The notes below the pieces were generated by a model. That model was not told the DNA's origin. It was given only the letters and a program-made list of their open reading frames with translations, and searched no databases. A stretch of DNA of 64,000 nucleotides from Roseitalea porphyridii (lineage in GTDB: Bacteria > Pseudomonadota > Alphaproteobacteria > Rhizobiales > Rhizobiaceae). The translations under genes and the position numbers were made by a program. The stretch is from contig NZ_CP036532.1 of assembly GCF_004331955.1 (NCBI RefSeq), positions 2,790,001 to 2,854,000 on the forward strand, written 5' to 3'. Positions 53,802 to 63,715 of the stretch are shown piece after piece. Position 1 is the stretch's first letter. Each line of letters opens with the position of its first letter.

Positions 53802-53981
53802 ATGAAGGAATTCAAGTGCGGACAGCTTGTCCCCGGTTGCGACTGGGAGACCCATGCCGAAGACGAGGCGGAAGTGGTGCGCCGCGCCAGCGACCACCTG
53901 CGCTCGGCCCATGGCGAGACCCACATTCGCGGCAACATGGTCGAAGAGATCAAGAAGCGCGTGCACGAGCGCGCCGCCTGA
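53802..53981 (+). CDS. DUF1059 small protein
   Basis: The 59-residue protein starts with MKEFKCGQLVPGCDWETHAE, has a Cys pair (Cys 6 and Cys 13) and ends with a helix (GNMVEEIKKRVHERAA), the DUF1059 layout. A strong AAGGAGGAGA site precedes the ATG. The GC content fits the neighbourhood. The function is unknown; members are widespread in soil bacteria and archaea. It is convergent with cca, whose stop lies nine bases away. Confidence 0.85.
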   Translation: MKEFKCGQLVPGCDWETHAEDEAEVVRRASDHLRSAHGETHIRGNMVEEIKKRVHERAA

Positions 53982-53989
53982 CCGGCAGC

Positions 53990-55222
53990 TCACCGGGTCT
54001 CGCGCGCCATCTCGAGCAAGGCGTGGCGATCGAGCGCGAACCCGCTTTCGATCCAGGCCCGTTCGAGCCTGCTCAGCGTCTCGCCCATCGCCGGACCGGC
54101 CTTCATGCCGAGCCCGGCAAGATCCCGCCCGGCGACGGGGAACCGCGGCGCCGTCCAGGCCTCGGCGTGCGCGAGAAGAGCCATCAGGTCCGGCGTCTCG
54201 GTGTGGTGCGCCCCGCGCCGCGCGATATCGAGCCGCAGGCGATCGGTGACGGCCTGCCGGCTTGAACGGTAGATGCGTTGTTCGAGCATCTTGTTGCCGA
54301 GATCGGCGACGACGTCCGCCTCGCGGGCGGCCGCGACCAGCCGGTCGCGGACCGCGTTCGGCAGTTTCCAGCGTTGTGCCAGTCCCTGAACGGCTTCCTC
54401 GCGCAGCGGCACCAGCGTCATCAGGCGCAGCACGGCGTCGGGCGCCCAGTCGAACGCCCGCTCGACCTCCATCAACCCGTGAATGCCGTCGATCCCCCAT
54501 TTCTCGCTTTCGGGCAGCAGCAGCGTCAGCACGCCTGTCTGGCGCATCCACAACAGCGCCCGCGAGGGATCGGTCGCCGCCAGCAGCTTGCGCATCTCGG
54601 CCCAGATGCGCTCGGCGGAAAGCCCCGCCATGCCCTCCTTCAGCCGGGCGCAGGCCTTCAGCCCGTCGGCGTCCGGCCGGCCATGGCCGTACCACGCAAA
54701 GAACCGGAAGAAACGCAGGATGCGCAGATAGTCCTCGCGAATGCGCTGTTCGGGATCGCCGATGAAGCGCACGCGCCGCGCCTCGATGTCCGCGCGCCCG
54801 CCGATCAGGTCGACCAGAGTGCCATCCGCCTCGGCGTAGAGCGCGTTGATGGTGAAGTCGCGCCGTTGGGCGTCGTGCTGCCAGCTTCGGCCGAATTCCA
54901 CCCTGGCGCGGCGGCCGTCCGTCTCCACGTCCTCGCGCAGCGTGGTGATCTCGTAACCGGTGTGATTGGCGACGGCGGTCACCGTGCCGTGCTCCATGCC
55001 CGTATCGACCGCCTTGATGCCGGCCGCCTCGAGCCGCCGCACCGTCTCGCCCGGCACGCAGGTGGTGGCGATGTCGATGTCGGTGACCGGATGGCCGATC
55101 AGCGTGTTGCGGATCGCCCCGCCGACGATGCGCGCACGCTCGCCATCGCCCGTAAGAACGCCCAGAATGCGCTGCAGGTCGGCGTCGGCCAGCCAGTCCG
55201 CCTCGAGCTTCGCGTTGGTCAT
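53990..55222 (-). CDS. cca: CCA tRNA nucleotidyltransferase
   Basis: The ATG at 55222 gives 410 residues. This class II nucleotidyltransferase adds CCA to tRNA 3' ends, or one of its halves (A or CC) if it is a split enzyme. The head domain has GGAIRNTLIGHPVTDIDIATT with the metal Asp pair, RRDFTINALYAEADG and the motif D/E-like region EDYLRILRFFRFFAWYG. The helical body and tail follow. Overlap with the NUDIX gene (stop of NUDIX in this gene's start) points to translational coupling. Confidence 0.93.
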   Translation of the reverse strand: MTNAKLEADWLADADLQRILGVLTGDGERARIVGGAIRNTLIGHPVTDIDIATTCVPGETVRRLEAAGIKAVDTGMEHGTVTAVANHTGYEITTLREDVETDGRRARVEFGRSWQHDAQRRDFTINALYAEADGTLVDLIGGRADIEARRVRFIGDPEQRIREDYLRILRFFRFFAWYGHGRPDADGLKACARLKEGMAGLSAERIWAEMRKLLAATDPSRALLWMRQTGVLTLLLPESEKWGIDGIHGLMEVERAFDWAPDAVLRLMTLVPLREEAVQGLAQRWKLPNAVRDRLVAAAREADVVADLGNKMLEQRIYRSSRQAVTDRLRLDIARRGAHHTETPDLMALLAHAEAWTAPRFPVAGRDLAGLGMKAGPAMGETLSRLERAWIESGFALDRHALLEMARETR

Positions 55223-55851
55223 CCGTAGAGCCTTTCGGAGACGGTCCGGATGATCCCCGCCGTCACGCCCCAGATGCGCTGGTCCCCCCACGGCATCTCG
55301 ATGAAGTAACGACGCTTGCCGCGCCATTCGACGCTGCCGCGGCGGTGATTGGCCCGGTCCATAAGGTAGGCGAGCGGCACCTCGAAGATCGTCTCGACCT
55401 CACCCGGATTGGGCCGCATCGGCGGGTCGCCCTCGATCACCGCCAGCACCGGATGGATGCGGTAGCCGGACCCGGACAGGTAGACCGGCAGCTGGCCGAC
55501 CGGCCGCAGCGCATCGCGCGGCACGGCGGTCTCCTCCTCGCATTCGCGCAGCGCGGCGGCGACCGGCGACACGTCGTCCGGATCGATCCGGCCGCCGGGC
55601 AGCGCCACCTGGCCCGAATGGGTGCGCATCCGCTCATTGCGCTTGGTCAGCACTATCCGCGCCTCGCCGGCCCGCTCAATCACGCCGACCAGCACCGCGG
55701 CGTCCTTGACCGCATGCGCCCGGATCAGGTCCTCGAGCCCGGTGTTGAAGCGGAAATCGCCGTCGGCCTCGTCCGGGGCGTGGGAGACGCGCCCCGCCCG
55801 CGCCGCGAAATCGTCGACATCGTATCGCGCCGTCGCTTCGGCCGGGGTCAA
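55219..55851 (-). CDS. CoA pyrophosphatase, NUDIX family
   Basis: A TTG at 55851 that overlaps the stop of the upstream DUF1285 gene (TTGA) is the best start, giving 210 residues. The Nudix box is in GGRIDPDDVSPVAAALRECEEETAV, with the catalytic Glu of REcEE. An upstream UPF0035-like segment (LTKRNERMRTHSGQVALPGG) is typical of CoA diphosphatases, which split CoA into phosphopantetheine and 3',5'-ADP. It is the middle gene of DUF1285-NUDIX-cca, all coupled by overlap. Confidence 0.9.
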   Translation of the reverse strand: MTPAEATARYDVDDFAARAGRVSHAPDEADGDFRFNTGLEDLIRAHAVKDAAVLVGVIERAGEARIVLTKRNERMRTHSGQVALPGGRIDPDDVSPVAAALRECEEETAVPRDALRPVGQLPVYLSGSGYRIHPVLAVIEGDPPMRPNPGEVETIFEVPLAYLMDRANHRRGSVEWRGKRRYFIEMPWGDQRIWGVTAGIIRTVSERLYG

Positions 55852-56477
55852 GCCTCGGCCTCCACCAGCGCGCGTTCCAGTTCGGCGCTCGCCATCACCG
55901 GGAACGCCTTGCCGTTCGACCGGACCACGAACATCGAGACGCCGTCGATGTCCTCGTGCTCGCCCAGTTCGATCAGGTCGTACATCACGGGCCGGCTGAC
56001 CAGCGCCTCCAGCCGCCCGCGCACATGCAGATAGGGTTTGACGCCCATCGTCTCGCGTTCGAGTTCGAACCTGAGCGGATGATCCGGGCCGGCCTCGACC
56101 ACATCGCCGACATGGGTGCGGAAGGTCAGCACCTGCGTGCCGGCGCGGTCGCCCACATGCATCTCCACGGCGAGAAAATGCGCGTCGGCGACGCGGATGC
56201 CGATCTTTTCGACCGGTGTCACAAGATAGGTGCGGCCGTCCTCGTCCTTGCGCAGCACGCTGGAGAACAGCTTGACCAGCGCCGGCCGGCCGATCGGCGT
56301 GCCCAGATAGAACCAGGTGCCGTCGGCGGCGATCTCCATGTCCAGATCGCCGCAAAAGGGCGGGTTCCACTTGTCCACGGGCGGCAGGCCGCCGCTTTCA
56401 CCAGCCCGGGCGACCAGCGCTTCGAGCCCCTTCAGATCGGCCGGGGGCGTCGCCTTCGATTTGCCGTTTTCAGCCAT
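55848..56477 (-). CDS. DUF1285 protein
   Basis: The 209-residue protein has the DUF1285 pattern: PPVDKWNPPFCGDLDMEIAADGTWFYLGTPIGRPALVKLFSSVLRKDEDG, then YLVTPVEKIGIRVADAHFLAVEM. It is a globular beta-rich protein with no signal peptide. A structure of a family member has been reported but no function. In many Hyphomicrobiales it precedes the NUDIX and cca genes and is divergent from a moxR gene, exactly as here. The stop overlaps the NUDIX start. Confidence 0.9.
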   Translation of the reverse strand: MAENGKSKATPPADLKGLEALVARAGESGGLPPVDKWNPPFCGDLDMEIAADGTWFYLGTPIGRPALVKLFSSVLRKDEDGRTYLVTPVEKIGIRVADAHFLAVEMHVGDRAGTQVLTFRTHVGDVVEAGPDHPLRFELERETMGVKPYLHVRGRLEALVSRPVMYDLIELGEHEDIDGVSMFVVRSNGKAFPVMASAELERALVEAEA

Positions 56478-56615
56478 TTGCCTCTTGGCAGCCGAGTCGC
56501 TGACGTTTGCTGTGGAGTCACGAAATAGTCACCCGCGCCGCTCTTGTCAGCACCCGGCCCTGATTTACCTTGAGTTGAGCCGGCCCCGCGCCACCGGCCC
56601 TTTCGGGAGATGACG

Positions 56616-57623
56616 ATGAGCGTCCACGCGACCACCGAGACCACCAGCGAGTCCGAGATCATCGCACAGGCCGAAACGGCCCTGAGCGATATCGCCGACA
56701 TCAAGTCCGAGATCGGCAACGTGATCTTCGGTCAGGAGGAGGTGATCCAGAACGCCATCGTGTCGATCCTGTCGGGCGGCCACGCCCTGCTCGTCGGCGT
56801 GCCCGGTCTGGCCAAGACCAAGCTCGTCGACACGCTCGGCACGGTGCTGGGCCTTGACAGCGGCCGCATCCAGTTCACCCCCGACCTGATGCCCGCCGAC
56901 ATTCTCGGCTCGGAGGTTCTGGAGGAGGACGAGGACGGCAAGCGCCACTTCCGCTTCGTCAAGGGCCCGATCTTCACCCAGCTCCTGATGGCCGACGAGA
57001 TCAACCGCGCCAGCCCGCGCACCCAGTCGGCGCTGCTGCAGTCGATGCAGGAATATCACGTCACCGTCGCCGGCAAGCATTACGACCTGCCCGCCCCGTT
57101 CCACGTGCTGGCGACGCAGAACCCGCTCGAACAGGAAGGCACCTATCCCCTGCCCGAGGCGCAGCTCGACCGGTTCCTGATGCAGATCGACATCAGCTAT
57201 CCGCAGATCGAGGCCGAACGGCAGATCCTGCTCGACACCACCGGCATGAACGCCGCGGTCGCCAAGCCCGTCATTTCGTCCACCCGCCTGCAGGAGTTGC
57301 AGACGCTGGTGCGGCGCATGCCGGTGCCCGAAAGCGTGGTCGAGGCGATCCTCGAACTGGTCCGCGCGGCGCGGCCCGGCACCGGAACCGAGACGACCGA
57401 CCGTCACGTGGCCTGGGGCCCGGGCCCGCGCGCCAGCCAGTCGCTGATGCTGTGCGCCCGCGCCCGCGCCCTTTATCAGGGCCGCTACGCGCCTTCGGTC
57501 GACGACGTCCGGGCGCTTGCCGAGCCGATCCTGCAGCACCGGATGGCGCTCACCTTCGCCGCGCGCGCCGAGGGCATGACCGTGCCGACGGTGATCGCCG
57601 GCCTCGTCGGCACGCTGGAGTAA
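56616..57623 (+). CDS. MoxR-family AAA+ ATPase
   Basis: A GGGAG six bases before the ATG at 56616 makes that the better start of two. The 335-residue protein has Walker A GVPGLAKT, Walker B LLMADEINRASPRTQSALLQ (MADEINR), sensor 1 VLATQNPLEQEGTYPLPEAQLDRF and the C-terminal helical lid. MoxR ATPases are thought to act as chaperones for the maturation of complexes with VWA-type partners, and this one stands first in an operon with DUF58, BatA/DUF4159 and a GATase-like protein. It is divergent from DUF1285. Confidence 0.92.
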   Translation: MSVHATTETTSESEIIAQAETALSDIADIKSEIGNVIFGQEEVIQNAIVSILSGGHALLVGVPGLAKTKLVDTLGTVLGLDSGRIQFTPDLMPADILGSEVLEEDEDGKRHFRFVKGPIFTQLLMADEINRASPRTQSALLQSMQEYHVTVAGKHYDLPAPFHVLATQNPLEQEGTYPLPEAQLDRFLMQIDISYPQIEAERQILLDTTGMNAAVAKPVISSTRLQELQTLVRRMPVPESVVEAILELVRAARPGTGTETTDRHVAWGPGPRASQSLMLCARARALYQGRYAPSVDDVRALAEPILQHRMALTFAARAEGMTVPTVIAGLVGTLE

Positions 57624-57633
57624 TCCGCAGCGA

Positions 57634-58572
57634 ATGGCGACGATCGGACAAAGGATCGAACGCGCCGGCCAGGCCCACACCCTGCAAAGGGCACGCCACC
57701 GCGCCTCGCTCGTGCCGGACCTTCTGGTCGATGCGCGCCGGATCGCCAACACGGTCATGGCCGGCTGGCACGGCCGCCGCAAGCGGGGCATCGGCGAGAC
57801 CTTCTGGCAGTACCGGCCCTACCAGCCCGGCGAGACGCTGGCGCGGATCGACTGGCGCCGTTCGGCCCGCGACGACCACACCTATGTGCGCGACCTCGAA
57901 TGGGAAGCCGCGCACACGGTCTGGCTGTGGGTCGACCTTTCGCCGTCCATGCTGTTCAAATCGAAGGGGGCCCGCACCTCCAAGGAGGAACGCGCCCTGA
58001 TCGTCGCCATCGCCATGGCCGACCTTCTGTCGGCGGCGGGCGAGCGGATCGGCTATCCGGGCCTGTTGCGTCCGCGCGCGGCGCGCAACGGCGCCGAACG
58101 GCTCGCCACCGCGCTGATGGGCGATCTGGGCCATGAGCACGGCGACTGGCCGCCGCTGTCGATGGTCCGGCGCCATTCCGAGATGCTGATCGTCAGCGAC
58201 TTTCTGCGTCCGATCGAGGAGTGCGAGGCCTTCCTCAACGATGTCGCCCAGCACGGCCCACGCCCGCACCTGGTCGAAGTCGCCGACCCCGCCGAGGAGG
58301 ATTTCCCCTATCGCGGCCGGACCGAATTCCTCGATCCGGAGACGGGCGAGCGCGTCACCTCCGGGCGCGCCCAGGACTGGCACGAGGAATATCGGGCGTT
58401 GCGCTCGGCCCGCCGCGCCACGCTGCGCCAGCGCACCCACATGCTCGGCGGCAGCTACACGGTCAGCCGCACCGACCAACTCGCTTCGGAGACGCTCGTG
58501 CGCCTGCACGGGCTTCTGACCGGCAATCCCGAAGAGGTCGCGACGGTCGACGCGCCGGGAGCCTCGCCATAA
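57634..58572 (+). CDS. DUF58 protein
   Basis: The 312-residue protein has the DUF58 core: GIGETFWQYRPYQPGETLARIDWRRSARDD, then HTVWLWVDLSPSMLFKSKG (a VWA-like MIDAS-type start DxSxS) and the helical end. DUF58 proteins regularly stand next to MoxR ATPases and are related to VWA proteins. It starts 10 bases after moxR, and its stop TAA overlaps the next ATG (TAATG), so expression is coupled. It lacks membrane helices, unlike some relatives, and may be cytoplasmic. Confidence 0.9.
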   Translation: MATIGQRIERAGQAHTLQRARHRASLVPDLLVDARRIANTVMAGWHGRRKRGIGETFWQYRPYQPGETLARIDWRRSARDDHTYVRDLEWEAAHTVWLWVDLSPSMLFKSKGARTSKEERALIVAIAMADLLSAAGERIGYPGLLRPRAARNGAERLATALMGDLGHEHGDWPPLSMVRRHSEMLIVSDFLRPIEECEAFLNDVAQHGPRPHLVEVADPAEEDFPYRGRTEFLDPETGERVTSGRAQDWHEEYRALRSARRATLRQRTHMLGGSYTVSRTDQLASETLVRLHGLLTGNPEEVATVDAPGASP

Positions 58573-61409
58573 TGGGCGCGCTCGGCTTCACCTTTCCGCT
58601 GGTCCTTTCGGCGCTGGTCCTGCTGCCGGTGATCTGGTGGCTGCTGCGGCTGATCCCGCCGCGCCCGCAGACCGAACTGTTTCCGCCGCTGCGTATCCTG
58701 CTGCGTCTGGTCAAGCGCGAGGAGGCGCCGGCCAAGAGCCCCTGGTGGCTGACCGCGCTGCGGCTTGCGCTGACGGCCCTCGTCATTCTGGCGCTTGCCC
58801 GGCCCGTGCTGAACCCACAGAGCGAGCTGGCCTCGGGCGACGGCCCGCTCCTGATCATGATCGACAATGACTGGGCGGCCGCGCCCGACTGGGAAGCGCG
58901 CATCCGCACCGCCGAGGCGCTGCTGCGCCAGGCCTCCGACCAGAACCGTCCGGTGGCGCTGGCCGCCACGGTCGCCGGCCCCGCCACCTCGGTGCAGCTG
59001 GCCGATGCGGCCGCCATCGAGCAGACGCTCGGCGCCCTTCAGCCGATCTCGGGACGGGCAGACCGCGCTCTGGCGCTCGACCGGCTGCTGACCGCCGCAG
59101 ACACCGCCGAAGACGCGCCCGTGCTGGCGCTGATCGACACGGGCCTTGCCGAAGCGGCCGATGAGGCCATCGCCGGTTCGCTCGCCGGCGCGGAGCTTTC
59201 GGGTCTGATCCGCTTTTCCGAGCCCGACCGGCCGCTCGCCGCGATCACCGGCGCCGACAACCGCACCGACGGTTTCGCGCTCGATCTGATCCGCACCGAG
59301 AGCGGGCCGGCCGAACCGTCCGTCGCCCTTTATGACAGCCGCGAGCGCCTGCTCGGCCGCGCGCAGGCGACCTTCGAGGACGGCGCCGCGCGGACGACGG
59401 TCCTGTTCGATATCCCGTTCGAACTGCGCAACGACATCGCAGCCGCGCGTATCGATGGCCAGACCCATTCCGCCGCCACGCGCCTGCTCGACGAGAACAA
59501 CCGCCGCCGCCGCGTCGCGCTGCTGACCGGCCTTGCCGGCGAGGAAGCGCAGCCGCTTCTGTCGCCGCTCTACTACATCTCGCGCGCGCTCGACCCGTTC
59601 GCCGACCTGATCGAACCGCGCACCGGGGACCTTTCGGTCGACGTGCCCGAGATGATCGACCAGGGCCCGGCGATGATCGTGATGGCCGATATCGGCGTGC
59701 TGCCCGCGTCGGCCGAGGCGCGCCTCGACGAGTGGCTGCAGGCGGGCGGAACGCTGGTGCGCTTTGCCGGCCCGCGACTTGCCGCCTCGGCCGCCGACGA
59801 CCCTTACCTGCCCGTCACCTTGCGCGCCGGCGAACGCGAACTGGGCGGCGCCCTGTCCTGGAGCGAGCCGCAGAGCGTCGCCGCCTTTCCGCCCGACAGC
59901 CCGTTCGCCGGCCTCGACGCGCCGCGCGACGTCACCGTCAACCGCCAGCTTCTCGCGCAGCCCGATGCGGACCTTGCCGAACGCACCTGGGCGAGCCTCG
60001 AGGACGGCACGCCGCTGGTCACCGGCGCGCGGCGCGGCGACGGCGCGATCGTCCTGTTCCACGTCACCGCCGAAGCGACCTGGTCGAACCTGCCGATCAG
60101 CGGCACTTTCGTCGACATGCTGCGCCGGATCACCGATTTCGCCCGCAATACGGCGCCGGGCGCAGACGTGGCGCCGCGCACCGGCGAGGCCGATGCCGCG
60201 CTGCCGCCGCTGCGCACCCTGCGCGCGGACGGCACGCTGATCGTTCCGCCGGCCCATGTGCGGCCCTACGATCCGGAAGCGGCCGCCTCCGCCGTCAGCT
60301 TCGAGAACCCCGCGGGCCTTTACGGCACCGCCGAGGGGTTCATCGCGCGCAACGTGCTGGCGCGCGAGGAGACGTTCGCGCCGTTCGAACCGGCCGCGCC
60401 CGGTCTTTCCATCGCCGAACAGACGCTTGTCGCCGAAGAGCAGACCGACCTTTCGGGCCTTCTGTTCCTGATCGCCTTCCTGCTGCTGATCGCCGACACG
60501 CTCGCCGTCCTTTGGATCAACGGCCGCCTGTCGTTCGGCAAGGCGCCAAGGCGTGGCGCGCCGCGGACCGCGGCGACGGCAGCCCTGCTGGCGCTTGTCG
60601 CCGGGGGCGCCGCTACGATGACAACGATGCCGGCGGCGTTCGCCCAGGACACCCAACCCGGCGACGAAGCGATCCTCGACGCGCTCGAGACCACCCGCAT
60701 CGCCTACGTGCTGACCGGCGACGATGGCGTCGACGAGACCAGCCGCGCCGGCCTAGACGGGCTGACCCGCTTCCTTGCCTCGCGCACCGCCTTCGAGCCC
60801 GGCACGCCGATGGCGCTCGACATCGAGACCGACGAACTCTCCTTCTATCCGCTGATCTATTTCCCGATCAGCACCGCCGGCGAATTGCCTTCCGAGGCGG
60901 CCATCGCGCGGCTCGATTCCTACATGCAGAACGGCGGCACCATCCTGTTCGACACGCGCGACCAGCTGACCGGCTCACTCAGCGCCGGCACCACGCCGGA
61001 GACGACGCGGCTGCGCGAGATCCTCGATGGCCTGAACGTGCCGCCACTCGAGCCGGTCCCCACCGACCATGTGCTGACCAAGACGTTCTACATACTGGAC
61101 GCCTTTCCCGGCCGGTATGCCGGCTCGCCGCTGTGGGTCGAGGCGTCCGATCTGGCCGAGGGCCGCAGCGACCGGCCCGTGCGCACCGGCGACGGCGTTT
61201 CGCCGATCATGATCACCGGCAACGACCTCGCCGCCGCCTGGGCGCTCGACGAGGGCGGACGCCCGCTGTTCCCGATCGCCTCGGGCGATCCGCTGCAGCG
61301 CATCTATGCCTTCCGGACCGGCGTGAACATCATGATGTACATGCTGACGGGCAACTACAAGGCCGACCAGGTGCACGTGCCGGCCCTGCTCGAACGGCTG
61401 GGACAGTAG
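58572..61409 (+). CDS. BatA/DUF4159 membrane protein
   Basis: The 945-residue protein starts with a BatA-type double membrane segment (FTFPLVLSALVLLPVIWWLL and WWLTALRLALTALVILALA), a long extracytoplasmic region with VWA-like and GATase-like patches, further hydrophobic segments at about residues 630-650 and 665-685 and a C-terminal DUF4159 domain (about 710-930: IAYVLTGDDGVDETSRAGLDGL, SFYPLIYFPISTAGELPSEAA, LDSYMQNGGTILFDTRDQLTG). These proteins belong to the MoxR-linked Bat/aerotolerance group whose function is unclear. The N-terminus is unchanged from relatives. Confidence 0.88.
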   Translation: MGALGFTFPLVLSALVLLPVIWWLLRLIPPRPQTELFPPLRILLRLVKREEAPAKSPWWLTALRLALTALVILALARPVLNPQSELASGDGPLLIMIDNDWAAAPDWEARIRTAEALLRQASDQNRPVALAATVAGPATSVQLADAAAIEQTLGALQPISGRADRALALDRLLTAADTAEDAPVLALIDTGLAEAADEAIAGSLAGAELSGLIRFSEPDRPLAAITGADNRTDGFALDLIRTESGPAEPSVALYDSRERLLGRAQATFEDGAARTTVLFDIPFELRNDIAAARIDGQTHSAATRLLDENNRRRRVALLTGLAGEEAQPLLSPLYYISRALDPFADLIEPRTGDLSVDVPEMIDQGPAMIVMADIGVLPASAEARLDEWLQAGGTLVRFAGPRLAASAADDPYLPVTLRAGERELGGALSWSEPQSVAAFPPDSPFAGLDAPRDVTVNRQLLAQPDADLAERTWASLEDGTPLVTGARRGDGAIVLFHVTAEATWSNLPISGTFVDMLRRITDFARNTAPGADVAPRTGEADAALPPLRTLRADGTLIVPPAHVRPYDPEAAASAVSFENPAGLYGTAEGFIARNVLAREETFAPFEPAAPGLSIAEQTLVAEEQTDLSGLLFLIAFLLLIADTLAVLWINGRLSFGKAPRRGAPRTAATAALLALVAGGAATMTTMPAAFAQDTQPGDEAILDALETTRIAYVLTGDDGVDETSRAGLDGLTRFLASRTAFEPGTPMALDIETDELSFYPLIYFPISTAGELPSEAAIARLDSYMQNGGTILFDTRDQLTGSLSAGTTPETTRLREILDGLNVPPLEPVPTDHVLTKTFYILDAFPGRYAGSPLWVEASDLAEGRSDRPVRTGDGVSPIMITGNDLAAAWALDEGGRPLFPIASGDPLQRIYAFRTGVNIMMYMLTGNYKADQVHVPALLERLGQ

Positions 61410-63491
61410 ATGGAAACGAACGCGCTCTCGCTCACCTTCGACCCGTTCCTCGCCTGGTGGCTGATCGCGCTGGCGGGCATCGGCGCGGCCGCGCTCGGTG
61501 GCGCGATCATCGTGATGGGCCTGCGCGGCGCCTGGCTTCGCACGCTCGCCGCCGCCTGCCTGGTGCTGGCGCTCGCCAACCCCGTGATCCTCAACGAGGA
61601 ACGCGCCAGCCTGCCGACCACGGTCGCCATGGTGCTCGACACCAGCCAGAGCCAGCGGCTCGGGGACCGGCTCGACCAGATGGATACGGCCGCCGCCGAA
61701 CTTGAAGCGACGTTCGAGCGGTTCCCGCAATTCGACCTGCGCATCGTCGAGACCGGCGCTTCGGCGACCGGCGCGAACACCGAAACGCGCATGTTCGAGG
61801 CGCTCCGCGCGGCGCTGCGCGACGTGCCGCCCGCCCAGGTCGGCGGCGCGGTGATGATCACCGACGGGCAGATCCACGACCTGCCCGACAGCCTGGCCGA
61901 ACTGGGCTTCGACGCGCCCGTGCACGGGCTGATCACCGGCTCCGAGGACGAATTCGACCGCAAGATCGAACTGGTCGAGGCGCCGCGCTTCGCCATCGTC
62001 GGCAATCCGGTCGAGATGAGCTATCGCGTCACCGACCAGGGCGCGATGCCGGCCGGCACCAACGGCGTGGTCGATGTGGAACTGTTCCTGAACGGCGAAC
62101 TCCACGCCACCGCCCAGGCCGCGCCCGGCCAGACCTACCCGATCGAGATCGAGCTCGATCGCGGCGGCGCCAACATCGTCGAACTGCGCGTCGCCGAACT
62201 GGACGGCGAGCTGACCGGCAACAACAACCGCGCCATCATGCGCATGGAAGGCATCCGCGAAAACCTGCGCGTGCTGCTGGTGTCGGGCGAGCCCCATTCG
62301 GGCGAGCGCACCTGGCGCAACCTGCTCAAGTCCGACGCCTCGGTCGATCTGGTCCACTTCACCATTTTGCGCCCGCCCGAAAAGCAGGACGGCACGCCGA
62401 TCAATGAACTGTCGCTGATCGCCTTTCCGACACGCGAACTGTTCGTCGAGCGGATCGAGGATTTCGACCTGATCATCTTCGACCGCTACCAGAACCGCAA
62501 CGTGCTGCCGACGCTCTATTACGACTTCATCGCCGAATATGTCCGCCAGGGCGGCGCCCTGCTGGTCGCCTCCGGCCCCGAATATGCCGGCGCCAACTCG
62601 GTCGCGCGCACGCCGCTGATCAGCGCCCTTCCGGCCATTCCCACCGGTGACGTCGCACAGGCCGGCTTCTTTCCCCGCCTGACCGACGACGGCGCCCGCC
62701 ACCCGGTCACCCGCGACCTGGAAGGCGCCGGTTCCGAGCCGCCGCAATGGGGCCGCTGGTTCCGCACCGTCGATGTCTCGAACGTCGAGGGCACGACCGT
62801 CATGCGCGCCGCGGGCGAAGCGCCGCTTCTGGTCCTGAACACCTATGGCGAGGGCCGCGTCGGGCTGATGCTGTCCGATCATGGCTGGCTGTGGGCGCGG
62901 GGCTTCGAGGGCGGCGGCCCCCATGTCGGCCTCTACCGGCGTCTGGCGCACTGGCTGATGAAGGAGCCCGAACTGGAGGAAGAAGCGCTGACCGCCACCT
63001 CCGAGGGCGACGTGCTGACAATCCGCCGCCAGACGATGGCCGAGACGGTCGGCCTGGTGACCGTGACCACGCCCTCCGGCGAGACGCTGACGATCGATCT
63101 GATCGAGCAGGCGCCGGGCCTGTTCGAGGCCGAACTGCAGACCGACGAGATCGGCCTGTTCAACCTTGAAAACGGCGATCTGACCGCGCTCGCCCATGTC
63201 GGTCAGACCGACGCGCCCGAGTTCCGCGACATGATCTCGACCACCGAAGCGCTCGCCGAGACCGTGCGCGAGGGCGGCGGCACCGTGCGCCGCATCGGCG
63301 ATGGCGACGCACCTTCGATCCTGCCGGTGCGTTCGACCGCCGATGCGGCCGGCCGCGACTGGCTCGGCTTTCGGACCTCGGCGGAGACCGAACTGCGCGG
63401 CGTGTCGCGCCAGGCCCTGTTCGGCGGCTTTCTGGGCCTCGGCCTGATGCTCTTGGCGATCGCCTCGATGTGGTACCGCGAGGGCCGCTGA
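61410..63491 (+). CDS. Large membrane protein with GATase-like domain, MoxR operon
   Basis: The ATG follows the previous stop with no gap. The 693-residue protein has N-terminal membrane helices (about 10-58), a VWA-like patch (VAMVLDTSQSQRLGDRL with DxSxS), a beta-sandwich-like region and a class I GATase-like domain (about 285-520: LRVLLVSGEPHSGERTWRNLL to LMLSDHGWLWARGFEGGGPHVGLYRRLAHWLM), then a C-terminal helix. The Cys nucleophile of active amidotransferases is not seen at the expected position, so it is probably not enzymatic. It completes the MoxR operon. Confidence 0.82.
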   Translation: METNALSLTFDPFLAWWLIALAGIGAAALGGAIIVMGLRGAWLRTLAAACLVLALANPVILNEERASLPTTVAMVLDTSQSQRLGDRLDQMDTAAAELEATFERFPQFDLRIVETGASATGANTETRMFEALRAALRDVPPAQVGGAVMITDGQIHDLPDSLAELGFDAPVHGLITGSEDEFDRKIELVEAPRFAIVGNPVEMSYRVTDQGAMPAGTNGVVDVELFLNGELHATAQAAPGQTYPIEIELDRGGANIVELRVAELDGELTGNNNRAIMRMEGIRENLRVLLVSGEPHSGERTWRNLLKSDASVDLVHFTILRPPEKQDGTPINELSLIAFPTRELFVERIEDFDLIIFDRYQNRNVLPTLYYDFIAEYVRQGGALLVASGPEYAGANSVARTPLISALPAIPTGDVAQAGFFPRLTDDGARHPVTRDLEGAGSEPPQWGRWFRTVDVSNVEGTTVMRAAGEAPLLVLNTYGEGRVGLMLSDHGWLWARGFEGGGPHVGLYRRLAHWLMKEPELEEEALTATSEGDVLTIRRQTMAETVGLVTVTTPSGETLTIDLIEQAPGLFEAELQTDEIGLFNLENGDLTALAHVGQTDAPEFRDMISTTEALAETVREGGGTVRRIGDGDAPSILPVRSTADAAGRDWLGFRTSAETELRGVSRQALFGGFLGLGLMLLAIASMWYREGR

Positions 63492-63548
63492 CCGGGTCCC
63501 GGCACGCAATCCGGTCCGGCCTGTCCCGCCCTTCATCCTTCATCGTTT

Positions 63549-63704
63549 CCCCCACCCTTCATCCCTCCCCCGCAAGCGTGGGAGGGAGGCCCTATACCTT
63601 CAGCTCAACCCCGGCCTTCCAAGCCAAGCTTCATGGTCACCAGGCAAGGCGAGATGTCGCCGCCTCCCCTCCCACGCTTGCGGGGGAGGGGTAAGGGGTG
63701 GGGG
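63549..63704. repeat. Inverted pair of palindromic repeats
   Basis: The left arm begins CCCCCACCCTTCATCCCTCC (63549) and the right arm ends GGGGTAAGGGGTGGGGG (63704), each with a hairpin around CCCGCAAGCGTGGG. The arms are about 40 bases and face each other across about 75 bases. It is the same family as the 13440-13518 inverted repeat, in the gap after the MoxR operon. Confidence 0.75.
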
Positions 63705-63715
63705 TTACGCCAGGT